DNA of 64,000 nt from Sabethes cyaneus (GCF_943734655.1 NC_071355.1:95301449-95365448), one strand, 5' to 3'. Shown: positions 9,461-20,690, counted from the stretch's first letter. The notes: generated by a model not told the origin, from the letters alone. Numbers and translations are program-made.

Positions 9461-9928
9461 GAGTGACTATATACAGAGTGGCGACAAGTCATCCCAAATG
9501 TATGCAATGCGGCAGGGATACCAGATTTGCAGATTTGCCTGCAAATTGCAGATTTTTGGAACGGTCTTGCAGATCATTATAAATTTGCAGATATTTGCAG
9601 TTTTTATGACTTTTATTGTTTTGTTGCAGATTTTTGTTCGAAGCTCTTTAAATTTTCACAGACTTCCTAAAAAAGTGTGCAGATTTTCGCAGATTATTTT
9701 CAAACCAGAAAATTCGAGTAGCCGGAAAACTGCTCGATTTTTCCGGTTTTCGAGCAGTTGCAGACATTTTTTTAGAAAATATGGCATCTCTGCAATGCGG
9801 TTTTTCCAAGGGTTTTCTTTCTCTTTCCTGCATACGCGTTGGATAGGTCGTCTGCTCGATTGGAATGACACTGACAGATAATTATCATTCCAATTTTGAC
9901 ATTGTCGCCACTCTGTATATAGTCACTC
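9461..9928. mobile_element. MITE family A copy in inverse orientation, split by a hAT-like MITE
   Basis: TA lies at 9459-9460 and 9929-9930. Interior sequence is that of the 180-bp family read in reverse, interrupted at 9513-9792. Confidence 0.85.
9513..9792. mobile_element. 280-bp hAT-like MITE
   Basis: The ends are CAGGGATACCAGAT and ATATGGCATCTCTG (imperfect complement). CAATGCGG is exactly duplicated (9505-9512, 9793-9800), and family A shows the empty site. CAGGG ends plus an 8-bp target are hAT hallmarks. The interior is rich in TTTGCAGAT motifs and non-coding. Confidence 0.85.
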
Positions 9929-10258
9929 TAGGATAATCGATTAGTTCGATTAAAAGAGAAGTACACTGAAACAAAGATCATGGTAACTGTTACCATATTA
10001 AGGGGTAAAATTAAAAATGATGCAACAGTGAATTTTTGCAGAAAAGCATCCATGTTTGACTAGACCATGGTTCCCGTTGTTTTTACCATGCTTTTACCTA
10101 CATGACGGTATGGTAATTCTGAGTATCCCATAGTATTATAATGGTATATTTTACCATGATTTTTTTTATATTGAATGGTAATAACAACCATGAGTATAGT
10201 AATTTTAAACATTGTTGTGAACCTGAAATACCATTCAACGGTAATATATTTAGGAAAT

Positions 10259-10475
10259 TATTGTCAATTGCAAGGAAAATTGTACCATCCAAAGTGCGAT
10301 ATCGCTCATAAAAGTGCTATTTTAGCTTAAATCGTTTCGGTCTCTTCGGTGCACTTATTGCTTGGAAGATAACGAAAAAGTGCGCCGAAGATACCGAAAC
10401 GATTTAAGCTAAAATAGCACTTTTATGAGCGATATCGCACTTTGGTTGGTACAATTTTCCTTGCAATTGACAATA
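10259..10475. repeat. ~217-bp near-perfect palindrome inside the CACTG transposon
   Basis: The outer arms ATTGTCAATTGCAAGG / CCTTGCAATTGACAAT continue into AAAGTGCGATATCGCTCATA and its complement. The arms are about 85 bases each around a loop of roughly 50 bases. It lies between the transposase stop codon (10552) and the left terminus, so it would be in the transposase 3' untranslated region. It could be a nested MITE or an RNA hairpin. No target duplication is obvious. Confidence 0.8.
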
Positions 10476-10551
10476 TTAATTTTATAATAAAAGAAAGGAT
10501 AACGATTTATTTCAGGGTAGTTTATTTTAAATATTGTTTTTATATAATTGA

Positions 10552-12975
10552 TTACAAAAAATATCTTTTAATTCTGATATAATTCTTATTCTCTACATTA
10601 TACAGATGAATAGGTGGCCCATCGTATGAGTCAATTTCAGTCAAACTGAATTTATTGTATTTACCAACTACTTTGAATGATGCCAAGTGATGTGTGTACT
10701 CTGAAACCTGCCACTGCTGACACGCTACATATAATACATTATTAGCAATCAGTATATCTATAATTTCAAATAGCTCTACTTTTTGAAAATCCATTGACGA
10801 CCTTGTGAGGAAATGGCCAACTTTGTACATAGTTCCCTTGTATGATATTGATTTGGAGGCATAGAAGGAAGAATTCAAAAAATCACTTTTTAAGTTTAAA
10901 TATGGAAAATAGTGCATATCAATGAGTTTAATCTTAACGAAATTTTTTATAACTGGCAACTCTTCGAAGAATTTAGAGTGACTGGCATTATATGAGAAAA
11001 TTAAGTTAGCTTTTGTACAAAGTGTATGGCAAATATTGCGTCGAGACGTAATGTTTCTACAATACCTCTTAAAAACTTGATGAAATGCTTCGAAACGAAA
11101 ACTCCAAGTATACCGCGGTGGCCCTGTTTTTCTTATAGCTTCTGGATAATGCAGGAGTATATGATATTTTGGTTTTAGTTTTTTATCAAATAAGTCTTTA
11201 TAGAGTGTATGGTGGTAGATTATCTGTTGTTGTAAAGTTTCTAACAACTTTTCATTGAACCTTGGTAAGAGAACCAGATCAGCAAGTTCAACCAATGAAA
11301 GCGCGAAGTTCCAAATTTCGTCATTCTCTGCAATTAGTTCACCAAAGATTAGTGGAAAATAATGAATGAAAAGCATCATTTCACGGGAAGTCATTTTGAA
11401 ATTAGTAGTTTTTATCTGCTCTTTTGTGATTATTTTAAAAGTATTTCGTTTTTCAGTGTCGCCGTAATCGAACATTTGAATTCGGTAGTTTATAGTTTGC
11501 AATGAAATATTAAGATTTTTTATCATGTAGTTTAAAACGAGAGCTATATCGTAATTACATATCCCATGTGAATATAGGTCATGCATTGGGTCAACAATTG
11601 CAGTATCAGCGACGTGGTAGTAAACTAATTGATTAAAACCGGACGCTTCTTTAATTCCTGTCTCTTTATAACCTTTAGCTAGATCTTCCAAGTAATTATT
11701 TTTATTCCGATTTATGTCAGGGTTAAGACAAACCATTTCTTGAGAATCATACTTGTTTATTTTGCAAAATCTGCAATAATATAAAGAGCTGAAAGAATTC
11801 GCATATCCCATTAAACAATTCATTCCTAAATTGTCTCCAAGTATTCCTGCTAATACAAAATTAACTACGATAGTTTTACCAGCAATTATCAATTCTAATC
11901 CATTGCTTTCTAAATCGCATAGAATAGCTATTAACTCCTTTAATGATTCGGATGGACCTAACTCTGCAATATCTTTTGACTTCACGAACCCAGCGACAAA
12001 CAAGTTTTCCAAACGTGATAGAAAGTGTGATGGAATAGTTGGAAAGTTATAGTACAACCCACATACCTTATGAGTTCCTGAATGTGCACCAATTGCGTCA
12101 TTTATTTCTACGTCATCCGAAAATAAGAAAAAAGGAATAACTGCTTTGCTGCCAAATTTTGATTTGATTCCCTGCCATAGACTTCCGTTTACAACATTTG
12201 CTATATTGTTCTCCTGTTCTAATCTGCGCATATTTTCTATTGTCTCTTCATAAATATTTCCAGTCTCGAAAAATTTTTTGATTTGATGTTTGATTGGCAT
12301 CAGGCAACTTTTAGAACGGATATTTCCCTCTTTATCCTTGTAACTTACACTTTTTGGTGCATCATGTAGATGCATATTTTTAAGTTGGCTTTTGAATTTT
12401 TGCTCTGAAGCAATAAACTGAAACGGGTCTCGCAAATCATCTAATAATTGTTGGAAACAGGGGTCCTCGGGTATAGGTGCTAATAAGTTCAATGTGTCAC
12501 ATATTGGAACGACAATGTCTCTGGAGATATCCCTTTGAAGATCGAGCACATCTTTTCGTGTAAGATTTTTTTTACTATGTAGGTTAAGTGTGAAATTCAA
12601 AATACATTTTCGTAGACTATGCCTTATATCTAAAATTTTCTCTTCGCTTATTTTCTCCTTTTCCGTTTCGTCATTTTTCAACGCTGCTGTATAAAACTCC
12701 ACATCGCAAAGAATTGGCATATTTTCCTCTGTATTTGAAATTTCCTGTGACTCTTGGTAAGGTGTGTAATTTTCATTGTCGACTTTGCACTCAAAAACAT
12801 GGGCATGCTGCATGTTAACATGTCGTTTGAAACGATAAACATCTTGGAATGAAGTTGTTGGTATACAAATCGAACATTTATACTTGAAGGTTGATGGTGT
12901 TCCATGTAGCAGAGTTAAATGATCGAGAAGATATTGAAAGTTATCATACGGTTCCTTGCACAGTTGGCAGTTCAT
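10552..12975 (-). CDS. TNPD-like transposase with N-terminal zinc fingers
   Basis: An 807-residue uninterrupted frame starting at ATG 12975. The N-terminus has two C2H2-like fingers (CQLC...HLTLLH, residues 3-24; CSIC...H-x4-H, about 33-58). The middle carries the signature of this transposase class: FFLFSDDVEINDAIGAHSG, then ILGDNLGMNCLMGY, YCRFCKINK, then VDPMHDLYSHGICNYD (acidic catalytic-type residues). A basic region with SFRFEAFHQVFKRYCRNI follows. Blocks run in the same order as in CACTA TNPD / Transposase_21 proteins and in host genes derived from them. It is expected to bind and cut the CACTG ends. The start overlaps the end of the accessory frame by 32 bases. Placement inside intact termini makes it a transposon gene, not a domesticated one. 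The superfamily call is from memory of motif order, not a search. Confidence 0.8.
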   Translation of the reverse strand: MNCQLCKEPYDNFQYLLDHLTLLHGTPSTFKYKCSICIPTTSFQDVYRFKRHVNMQHAHVFECKVDNENYTPYQESQEISNTEENMPILCDVEFYTAALKNDETEKEKISEEKILDIRHSLRKCILNFTLNLHSKKNLTRKDVLDLQRDISRDIVVPICDTLNLLAPIPEDPCFQQLLDDLRDPFQFIASEQKFKSQLKNMHLHDAPKSVSYKDKEGNIRSKSCLMPIKHQIKKFFETGNIYEETIENMRRLEQENNIANVVNGSLWQGIKSKFGSKAVIPFFLFSDDVEINDAIGAHSGTHKVCGLYYNFPTIPSHFLSRLENLFVAGFVKSKDIAELGPSESLKELIAILCDLESNGLELIIAGKTIVVNFVLAGILGDNLGMNCLMGYANSFSSLYYCRFCKINKYDSQEMVCLNPDINRNKNNYLEDLAKGYKETGIKEASGFNQLVYYHVADTAIVDPMHDLYSHGICNYDIALVLNYMIKNLNISLQTINYRIQMFDYGDTEKRNTFKIITKEQIKTTNFKMTSREMMLFIHYFPLIFGELIAENDEIWNFALSLVELADLVLLPRFNEKLLETLQQQIIYHHTLYKDLFDKKLKPKYHILLHYPEAIRKTGPPRYTWSFRFEAFHQVFKRYCRNITSRRNICHTLCTKANLIFSYNASHSKFFEELPVIKNFVKIKLIDMHYFPYLNLKSDFLNSSFYASKSISYKGTMYKVGHFLTRSSMDFQKVELFEIIDILIANNVLYVACQQWQVSEYTHHLASFKVVGKYNKFSLTEIDSYDGPPIHLYNVENKNYIRIKRYFL

Positions 12976-15060
12976 TATGGTGCTCTCTCAAATATGCTAA
13001 TAACTGTAACAACTGAGTGTTCTTCGATTTTCGCATGTAGTCAATATTGTAAAAAAATCTACTGATGAAACACCAGAAAATTTCACAGCTTTCAGGATAC
13101 TCAAACCCAAGGATAGTTTTGAGCTTTAGAACAACATCCAGGCAACGTAGAAAAGAAGGGAGCTGATACTCCAGCGATTTGGTAACGACGAAATATGATT
13201 CGAAACGGTTAGGTTTTCCAATAACACAAATTCTAGGTGACAATGATTGGTTATTAGAAGTAAACTCTTCTCGCAAATCACAGAGCGCCTTTTTGTACTC
13301 CTGTTGAGTATCGAATATACGGCATACGTCAATTTGCGCCTGAAGAATCGTTGGTAGTTTTTTATTCGATGCCCTAACCGGCTTTAGAATAGCATGGAAA
13401 ACAGTGCAAATAATGTAGTCACGGGAGTCTGAAAATACAAGAAAAAAGGTATATACATATATATGCCTCATATTCATAAATTACCAAATATACCTAGAGG
13501 TAAATTTGGGTCATCCAATAACATCACAAGCTCTAGAGACAAATGGTCTTTTATGTTGCTTATCTGAATGTACTTTATAAAGTGAACTGCGAACTGCTCC
13601 CAATTTTCAAACAGATTTTTTGTTTTGTTTATTCCCTCGTGTAGGATGTCAAAATCGCAATCAACCTTAAATAAAGATTTTTAATTATTATTAGTATTAC
13701 TATATTTGCACTAACTTATAATTACCAATAAGTATCCATTTTTATCACATAATCTTGGCCATTCTTGAATGGTATTTTGCTTATTTACATCTTCGTCTTT
13801 TAGAATACTCCTAAGACGCAGCAAAAAGCACTCTTTCCACTGTTGAAAAACTTTTTCGCCGGGTTCTGAATTATTACGCATCCAGTTTCTGAAAGCCGTC
13901 AATCTTTCAACCTCTGTGTAAAAAATATACTGTTTAATTGTACTTTGATATTATTGTAATTTTAAGGTTACCTGCAGCCGAAAGTTCCAATGCTTTGGAA
14001 TGCAAATTTTGCAAGACGTTTACACGCTTGTTCTTAACCAAAGTCTTCTTGTGTCTATTGTGGAAACGATCATAAATTAAACCCGATGGGTTTTTTTTGT
14101 TCGCCTTATAGTCTCGTGGATTATAGTAGATTTCCTAAAAATGAAAAATGTTTATTAAAATTAGATCTATTTTTTTAGCTGGTCATGATGAATTTATTTA
14201 TGAATTAAATTTATGGTAACTACCGGGATTTCCGGAGGAAAACGTTCAGAGATGAGCTGGGCGAATCGTGCCATGTCTGGTAGCGGAAAATTGCGGCGAC
14301 GAGCAATGTAATAATCGACGATAGTATGAGCCAAAGATCTTCGTTGTTCAGAATCCAATTTGTTGTGCATTTGGTAATGTTCGGTTATTATTTTGCCCTT
14401 TTCATTACGATTCAAAATATCATTGAGCAAATGAATTGTCACACTAGTTGATAGTAGCTTGTGTTCTGATACTCCGGGCAACACACAGCTTTCCACATCC
14501 ATAGGCATTTCTGTATTGGACGGAAATTGTGGACATAGTGCGCTTTCTTCCCATTGAATTAGCTTTTTACGCAGAGCATGCTTATGCCCTGTCCATTTGG
14601 CAACCGAAAAAACATCTTCGAGTGCTCTTTCGTCCGATAGTTTTAAATATTCTACCGTAATTCCATGTCCTTTAATGGCGATATTTAAGCATGATTGAAT
14701 TTGTAGACAAAATATATCTTACCAACTAAAATAGCATAAATAGCTGGATCCAATTCCCACTCATCAACTATAAGTTTGTGTAGTTCCGGATTTTTTTCAG
14801 TTTCTATTGTGGGGAAATGAAAATATAATATATTTACATTTCAACGAAGGTTTCATACTACTTACCGATAATGAATTGCGGGTCAGCCATGTAGTCGTCA
14901 ACACTTATTTCAACCTGATTGGCATTCATTTTATACCGGATTTCGTACGCAAAATAAAATTTTCTGTCCGAATCTGTTGCAACGCTTTCATCAAAATGGC
15001 GAACAAATGCAAATTTGCTATCACTGAAGAAAATACCATGTTCAGAGTGGGTTTAAAAAT
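12944..15060 (-). CDS. Multi-exon SAM-like accessory protein of the CACTG transposon
   Basis: Coding blocks in consistent style lie on the minus strand at about 14878-15040, 14724-14806, 14215-14690, 13970-14133, 13715-13905, 13489-13670 and 12944-13431, separated by short introns with GT/AG borders. The upstream blocks include a SAM-like segment (HGITVEYLKLSDERALEDVF ... GHKHALRKKLIQWEE). Next comes a helical block (SLAHTIVDYYIARRRNFPLP, ERFPPEIP), then EWPRLCDKNGYLL and the end block, whose stop lies at 12944 inside the transposase start region. The arrangement resembles SAMD3-like proteins often found beside this transposase class; that relation is inference. The role may be DNA binding or regulation of transposition. 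The first exon and exact junctions are unresolved. Confidence 0.6.
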
Positions 15061-15290
15061 TTAGTCTTGTAAAAAGTAATGATAAATCTTTTTATTTATA
15101 CCATTTTCAAAGTAAAGATATAAGTATGTCATAGTAATTCCGAACAGCTCATGGTTAATTTTACTATTTAATGAGAATGGTATTTTCTACATTGGTAACA
15201 TAGTTTGCATTACCATGATGTTTGTTTCAGTGTAATCGGACATCACTACGATTAGAGTGACTATATACAGAGTGGCGACAATGTCAAAAT

Positions 15291-15604
15291 AAGGTTTTGC
15301 AAGGTGACGTCACGAATGAACCGGAATGAATGCAATTCACCCATTTGACATCCACTCGTGGTTTGTTTACTATTTGTTAGGCAAACGCGATATGTATAAA
15401 TTGGAGTTTAACGTTTTAAAAGCGTATTATCCAGCAGTGTCGCCCTCCAAACTACTTGGAATGGCAGTTTTTGTGCTTTTCCAACTTGCCGTTAAGGGCT
15501 TCAGCAATATTCAGTTTCAACTTGTTAACCCATGTTCCAAGTCCATGTAAACAAACCACTGATAGACGTCAAAGAAGTGAGGTTATGCTCGCCCGTGCCA
15601 AACC
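15291..15604. mobile_element. Insert with AAGGTTTTGCA ends
   Basis: The ends are AAGGTTTTGCAAGG and CCGTGCCAAACCTT. It sits where family A normally reads CAAAATTGG. Its right part (GTAAACAAACCACTGATAGACG ... GCTCGCCCGTGCCAAACC, in two pieces) is repeated at about 17138-17196 beside ALG1. A 74-codon frame inside is not recognisable. Confidence 0.55.
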
Positions 15605-15680
15605 TTATTGGAATGATAATTATCTGTCAGTGTCATTCCAACCGAGCAGACGACATATCCAACGCGTATGCAGGAAAGAG

Positions 15681-16476
15681 CTACCCCGTAACAAAGTGAC
15701 AGTTATTAACAGTTTGCCATAACACCCGCCAGTGTCAAAAATGTCGCGACGATCATTTTTACGTGCCAGTCAAAATTGACGCACCTTCGATTTCCAAAGG
15801 AAATGTTAATTTTTGTTACGTTAAATGTGAACGCAAAAAGCTGTCTGGACAACGATTTGAACAGTGCGTATTGATTATTTCAGCATTATTTCATGTTTTC
15901 GGTAAAACTGTTTGAATTCTTGGTGGGTTGTTTGATTGATTTGTTTACAAGATAAAAAGCGGTATTTATTACAAGATTGTCATTCTTGTGTACGAGTTGT
16001 CTGCTCTAAAGTATTTGAATATTGCGTGTTTCATTAAAAGTTATCCGCTGCGAAATTCAAAATGAAATGCTCTTTCATGATTGCTGGATCGATTTTGTCG
16101 TTAACAGAACAAGTTAAGCAAAATTCAAGAGTAAATCCAAGCAATAGAGATCGTTGCAGTTGTACAAAAAACACACTGTTATATGACAGAACCAAATAGA
16201 GCATGTTATTATGACAGAAGAACCAGTTATGCTGCTATTGTCATTACCACGGAAACGTTTTGGTACTTAACATAATATTGTCAGTTCGTAAAATACTCTA
16301 TTGAAATAATAAACCAATTCAGATCTTATATGCACAAGGGATTTTTTGCCAAAACAAATGATAATAAACTCTTTCTTCGATATTTACGCCGCTTTCAAAC
16401 ATCTGTCGTGAACCATGAACCAGCAGTTTTAGGTACGTTTGATTAGTATGGGAGCTGTCACATTGTTACCGGGTTG
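15681..16476. mobile_element. 796-bp element with GGAAAGAG duplication
   Basis: The ends are CTACCCCGTAACAAAGTGACA and CACATTGTTACCGGGTTG (imperfect complements). The target GGAAAGAG is exactly duplicated at 15673-15680 and 16477-16484, and family A supplies the empty site. No protein domain is seen inside. Confidence 0.75.
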
Positions 16477-16579
16477 GGAAAGAGAAAGAAAACCCTTGGA
16501 AAACCCGCATTGCATACATTTGGATGACTTGTCGCCACTCTGTATATAGTCACTCTAACTACGATGTAAACAAACCACC

Positions 16580-17137
16580 TAGAGAGCCTTAGAGAGTCGC
16601 CATCTTAAACCGAAAATTCCAATCGAAGATCGAACAGAATCAGTTGTCAAAAGTAAGTCCAATCGAACAGGAGACTTGTCAAAACACCGATTAGAGAGCC
16701 TTAAAAAGAGTAACGACTAGAGAGCCTGTTAAAGATAGAGAGACGCCATCTCCAATCAAGAACATTTTTTGAGTAGATCTTTCTAAATTTTTAGCAGCTT
16801 TTTATGAATTATTAAAAATGAAAGCTTCAGAGGAAGGTTCCTTGAGGATGTTATTATTTTATGTAGCATCGAGAAACTCGAAATCTTCAATTTAAATCGC
16901 TGGTTCTCAAAAGAATTAGCAATAACAGACAACAGCAGCATAACTATTTACGGTACGACCATTAACTGTGGTAAAATTATCATGAAAAGGAATTACATAT
17001 CCAGATTTTATAAAAGTTATTTATTCCAAATGTCTGTTGATCACAGAATAATCTGTGCGTGCGGCAACACTGACATACGCAGCTGCATTGTTGCTATAGA
17101 TTATTTGTTTCAGATGGCGACTCTCTAAGGCTCTCTA
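16580..17137. mobile_element. 558-bp element with TAGAGAGCCTT ends
   Basis: The ends are TAGAGAGCCTTAGAGAGTCG and the complement CGACTCTCTAAGGCTCTCTA. The duplication AAACCACC lies at 16572-16579 and 17138-17145. The 8-bp target and TAG start fit hAT. The interior is AT-rich and non-coding. It ends about 300 bp upstream of the ALG1 start. Confidence 0.8.
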
Positions 17138-17434
17138 AAACCACCGATAGACGGTAAAGAAGCGAGGTTGTGTTCGCCCGTGCAAAACTCTATTGGTTTT
17201 TGGTTCAGTTGTGTCGTGTGGTGGAAGTTGAAGGTGTCTTGCGGTCTTGGTCTTGCTTCGCTCTTTGCGGGGTTGTGTTTGTTTTGTAGTTTGTACCCGA
17301 AGTTATAAATAATAGTATTACTTCCATTAAATGTTAATGTAAACAATACTGTAAACAAATATACAGTTTCAAAACGATTTGGTGTAATTGTGAAATATTT
17401 ATTTTTAGATAGCTAATAGCTGCATGTTGCCACG

Positions 17435-19058
17435 ATGGACACTACTAAAACAAATATAGAAAATGCTTGCGTCATCGTATTGGGCGATATTGGTAGGAGC
17501 CCGCGAATGCAATATCATGTTAAAAGCCTCTCTGAGACCCGATTCTTTGTTGATTTGATTGGCTATGTAGAGACACAACCACTGCTTGATATAACAAATA
17601 ACTCTAATGTGAGAATTCACCCACTAATTCCGTTCCCGGACTTGAATCTTCCCACCATGGTGAAATATGTTTTTAAAACAATGTGGCAAGCGCTAACTTT
17701 GCTGATTGCGCTTATCAGCGTTGGAAGACCTAAATTCATACTATGCCAAAATCCTCCGGCGATTCCAACAGTAATTGTTTGTCAGGTATACTGCTTTTTT
17801 GCGAGATCCACGAAACTAATTATTGACTGGCACAACTATACGCATACTATTTTGGCGATAAATTCTAATAAAAATAGTCAAATTGTTAAGATGGCAAGGC
17901 TAATTGAGTCTCATTTCGGTCGAAAAGCGCATGTCAATTTGTGTGTGACGAGGGCGATGCAAAAGAACCTAGACGAAATTTTCAACATAAGGTAGGTATG
18001 ACATGAATATTATACAATTATACATTCTGAATATTTTTTTCATGGTTGCACAAGTGATCCACGACTTCCAATATAGGTAAGTAAGTAAAACACAGAATTG
18101 CAATTTCCGACTTACATATGCTTCTCGCTGTATAAACGATTACTAATAGACCGATAAGTTGTGGATCACTTATGCTTCGGTGGGATGGGTAATTTTTATG
18201 AATATATACCAAATTTTAGATCAACGGTCTTGTATGACCGGCCACCAAACCAATTTCAACCTACTTGTATCGAAGAAAAACATGAGCTATTCATGAAGCT
18301 ATCGAAAACGATTCCGTTGTTTAAGGGAAGTGAATCTGATCGAAAGGAAACTGAAGAGTTTCTTGAGTCATCAGCATTTACCATAAAGTATATTGATGGA
18401 CAGGTTAAATTCAAACCTGGTCGATCGGGAATCTTGATATCTAGCACTAGCTGGACTCCTGACGAGGATTTTAGCATTTTGCTTACCGCACTAGAACTGT
18501 ACGAAAAGGTGGCGACTAGTGATGTTTTGCATTATCCGCACTTGGTCTGTATTATAACAGGCAAGGGACCATTAAAGGAATACTACATATCAATAATAAA
18601 CAGCAAAGTGTGGAAAAAAGTAAGTATCATCACACCGTGGCTAGAAAATGATGATTATCCTAAGTTACTAAGCACTGGTGATTTGGGGGTGTGTCTGCAC
18701 TACAGCTCTAGTGGCTTAGATCTGCCCATGAAGATAGTCGATATGTTTGGTTCTGGACTACCCGTGTGCGCAATCAAGTTTCAGTGGTATGTATTCAGCA
18801 ATGAGTTTGGTTATTGGTTTTTGAATACACATTTATTTTAGCCTCGAGGAGCTAGTGCGTCATGGAGAAAATGGTTTTGTTTTTGATAATGCTGCGGAGC
18901 TTTCTGAATTAATCTGTACGTGGTTTCGAAACTTTCCTAACAATTTCGCCATAATCAATCACAAGGAAGTGATCAATCAAAATCTCACAAAATTTCAGCA
19001 GCTCCGTTGGGACGAAAATTGGAAAAAAAATGTACAAAATATATTAGACAGGTTATAG
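17435..19058 (+). CDS. Alg1: Chitobiosyldiphosphodolichol beta-mannosyltransferase (ALG1)
   Basis: Transfers the first mannose from GDP-mannose to GlcNAc2-PP-dolichol on the cytosolic face of the ER. The three exons are 17435-17991, 18220-18786 and 18842-19058; both junctions keep frame (R split AG/A; C split TG/C), giving about 446 residues, close to the family's usual 450-465. The N-terminus has the family block LGDIGRSPRMQYH (about residues 16-28). It is followed by a hydrophobic membrane-associating stretch (about residues 80-120) and DWHNYTHTIL. The C-terminal GT33/GT-B half has ILISSTSWTPDEDF, IITGKGPLKEYY, and SSSGLDLPMKIVDMFGSGLPV ending in the nucleotide-sugar-binding type acidic region. 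Exon 3 reads LEELVRHGENGFVF, again family-typical. The start is the first ATG of the conserved block. No damage is seen, so it is a functional single-copy gene. The 228-bp first intron is longer than the second (55 bp). Confidence 0.95.
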
Positions 19059-19403
19059 ATATTTAGTATGCAAAACGATAAATTTTTACGTAAAGATAAC
19101 ATTAGCTAAGTGTTTTTCATAACTAATTCTTGTTTTTATTAGGCTCAGAAGTGCAAGCTCAGCGGCGCCCCGTTCCCTTGATTTTTTTCTGCAGAATGAA
19201 TATGCTGGAACCTGGACCTGGACAGTGAACACTGTCTAATATTTTGTCATTGTTAGCAGCTAGGACAGGACGTGCCAAGTGTACTACCGCGGCGTTGACT
19301 TAAAATTGACCCAATTTCTGATTGGCTGAAAGCGACGAGCAACCGTTGACTGGAAAATATAACGCGGTATCGCTTTCAGTGTTGCTGAAACTCATTAGTG
19401 GGA
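19059..19403. other. ALG1 3' flank
   Basis: No further exon is recognised. The nearest repeat begins about 345 bp downstream. Confidence 0.5.
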
Positions 19404-19572
19404 TTAGAGTGGCGATAATGTCAAAATTGGAATGATAATTATCTGTCAGTCTCATTCCAATCGAGCAGACGACCAATCCAACGCATACGTAGGAAAGAGA
19501 AAGAAAATAAGCATTGCTAGAGTATTGCATACTTTTGGGATGACATGTCGCCACTCTGTATATAGTCATTCT
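19404..19572. mobile_element. MITE family A, copy with shortened left end
   Basis: The left terminus lacks the GACTATATACAGA part (TTAGAGTGGCGATAATG), while the right terminus is complete (CACTCTGTATATAGTCATTC). AGTGGGAT flanks both sides. Confidence 0.7.
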
Positions 19573-20190
19573 AAGTGGGATGTGGGAATACGACAATAAG
19601 TTACAGTCGAATTTCGCTGGTTGGGTCTCTAATACTTGGGCTTCGTTTTAGTTGGGCCTTCGCTAGTTGGGCTATGGCCCAACTAAAACGAAACTGGATG
19701 TCAAAATTGGTTGTCAAGTTAGAACTGACAATCACTCGTCAATTCTTTCATGGGGTAAGCAAAAGCGTATCAACTTGTAATTCGCGTTAATTTTCAATAA
19801 TCAATTTTTGAAATTTTCACAGATTATTTAAAAAAGAAAAACATCCTCATAATACCCATTTCGCTTTACCAAACATGGATTAGTTCAAAGAATTCAAGTC
19901 GCGTAGCTTCCGATACATTGTTCTCAACGTATTGAATGATTAAACTCGACCAAGTCTACGGCTATGCAAATCCACTTTAATACATCAGCTTAGGTCTTTT
20001 TGAAAAAGACCAAGGAAGAGTGCAGTGGGGAGGCAATAACGAAAAACTTATGGCTCAAACTGCTAAATTAAACGGTAAACGCAGAAAATAACCACGCTAA
20101 TAATTTTCGCGTGGGACTCTAAATTGGGTCGCATAAACTGTCGCGTATTCGGGAGCTGTTGTTCGGCAAACGAAGTAATTCTTAAAATAA
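19573..20190. other. Gene-free stretch
   Basis: It contains a short fragment rich in TTGGGC with a hairpin (GTTTTAGTTGGGCC against GGCCCAACTAAAAC, about 19645-19690), related in style to the CAGC...TTCGTTAATT elements at 59.2 and 62.5 kb. Nothing else is recognised. Confidence 0.45.
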
Positions 20191-20690
20191 TTAGGGATGG
20201 AAAACTTATTGATACTTATCGATAATATCGATATTTCCGAGTTATCGAAACATCGATAAAATTTTCGGATTAACGATAATTATCGATATTTTTATACCAT
20301 TGGTTATATGACATACCCCCCTATTAAACACCCGCATTCACTTCTTTACCATGTGATTCATCCTTAAGGCCATCATTCGTGTACAAACTTATGTCGAATT
20401 TGTTTATTCAATCCGGGTTGAAACTGCATGAATTTTATCTGTCAGATAGGAGCAAATGAACACAAAAAGTTCATCCAGTTCCAATCCGGAATGAATAAAC
20501 AAATTCGACATTAGAAAATTTTGTCTAAGAATGTCGATGAATTTAGGTGTTGCCAACATGTTCGACATGAGTGACAGAAATCGAACAAAATTCGGCAGAA
20601 ATTTTTTTAAAATTATCGATAATATCGATAAGACGACGGAAAATATCGATTGTTATCGATAACCATTTTCGGCGGTAATTGCCATCCCTA
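20191..20690. mobile_element. hAT-like element with TAGGGATGG ends
   Basis: The ends are TAGGGATGG and CCATCCCTA, and the interior is very rich in ATCGAT/TATCGATAA. It is interrupted by the 119-bp TTA MITE at 20392-20510. The flanks (AAAATAAT / AATATTTA) do not give a clean duplication. Confidence 0.65.
20392..20510. mobile_element. 119-bp PIF/Harbinger-like MITE, copy 2
   Basis: Same sequence and TTA target (20389-20391, 20511-20513) as 8927-9045, with only scattered differences. Confidence 0.8.

Larger units (their letters stand above)
9964..15232 (-). mobile_element. CACTG-ended (EnSpm/CACTA-like) DNA transposon
   Basis: A 5,269-bp element. The left end is CACTGAAACAAAGATCATGG and the right end is its complement with one change (CCATGATGTTTGTTTCAGTG), flanked by TA at 9962-9963 and 15233-15234. 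It carries a long transposase frame and a multi-exon accessory gene, both on the minus strand, plus a hairpin near the left end. CACTG/CACTA ends and a TNPD-like transposase place it near the CMC/EnSpm group (inference). It split an older element of the TAGTGATGTCCG family, whose end survives at 15233-15248. The long intact frames suggest recent activity. Confidence 0.85.
15255..16554. mobile_element. MITE family A copy carrying two large inserts
   Basis: TA lies at 15253-15254 and 16555-16556, with the family A ends intact. The 180-bp sequence is broken after TGTCAAAAT by a segment at about 15291-15604 and after GGAAAGAG by a 796-bp element (15681-16476). Confidence 0.8.

Noticed and set aside
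11831..12052. Plus-strand frame inside the transposase
   Set aside because: Antisense shadow of the 807-codon frame.
18161..18219. Upstream in-frame start in ALG1 intron 1
   Set aside because: The exon 2 frame extends into the intron, but family alignment and GT/AG borders support splicing from 17991 to 18220.
20191..20690. 8-bp duplication for the TAGGGATGG element
   Set aside because: AAAATAAT and AATATTTA do not match well enough to claim a duplication.
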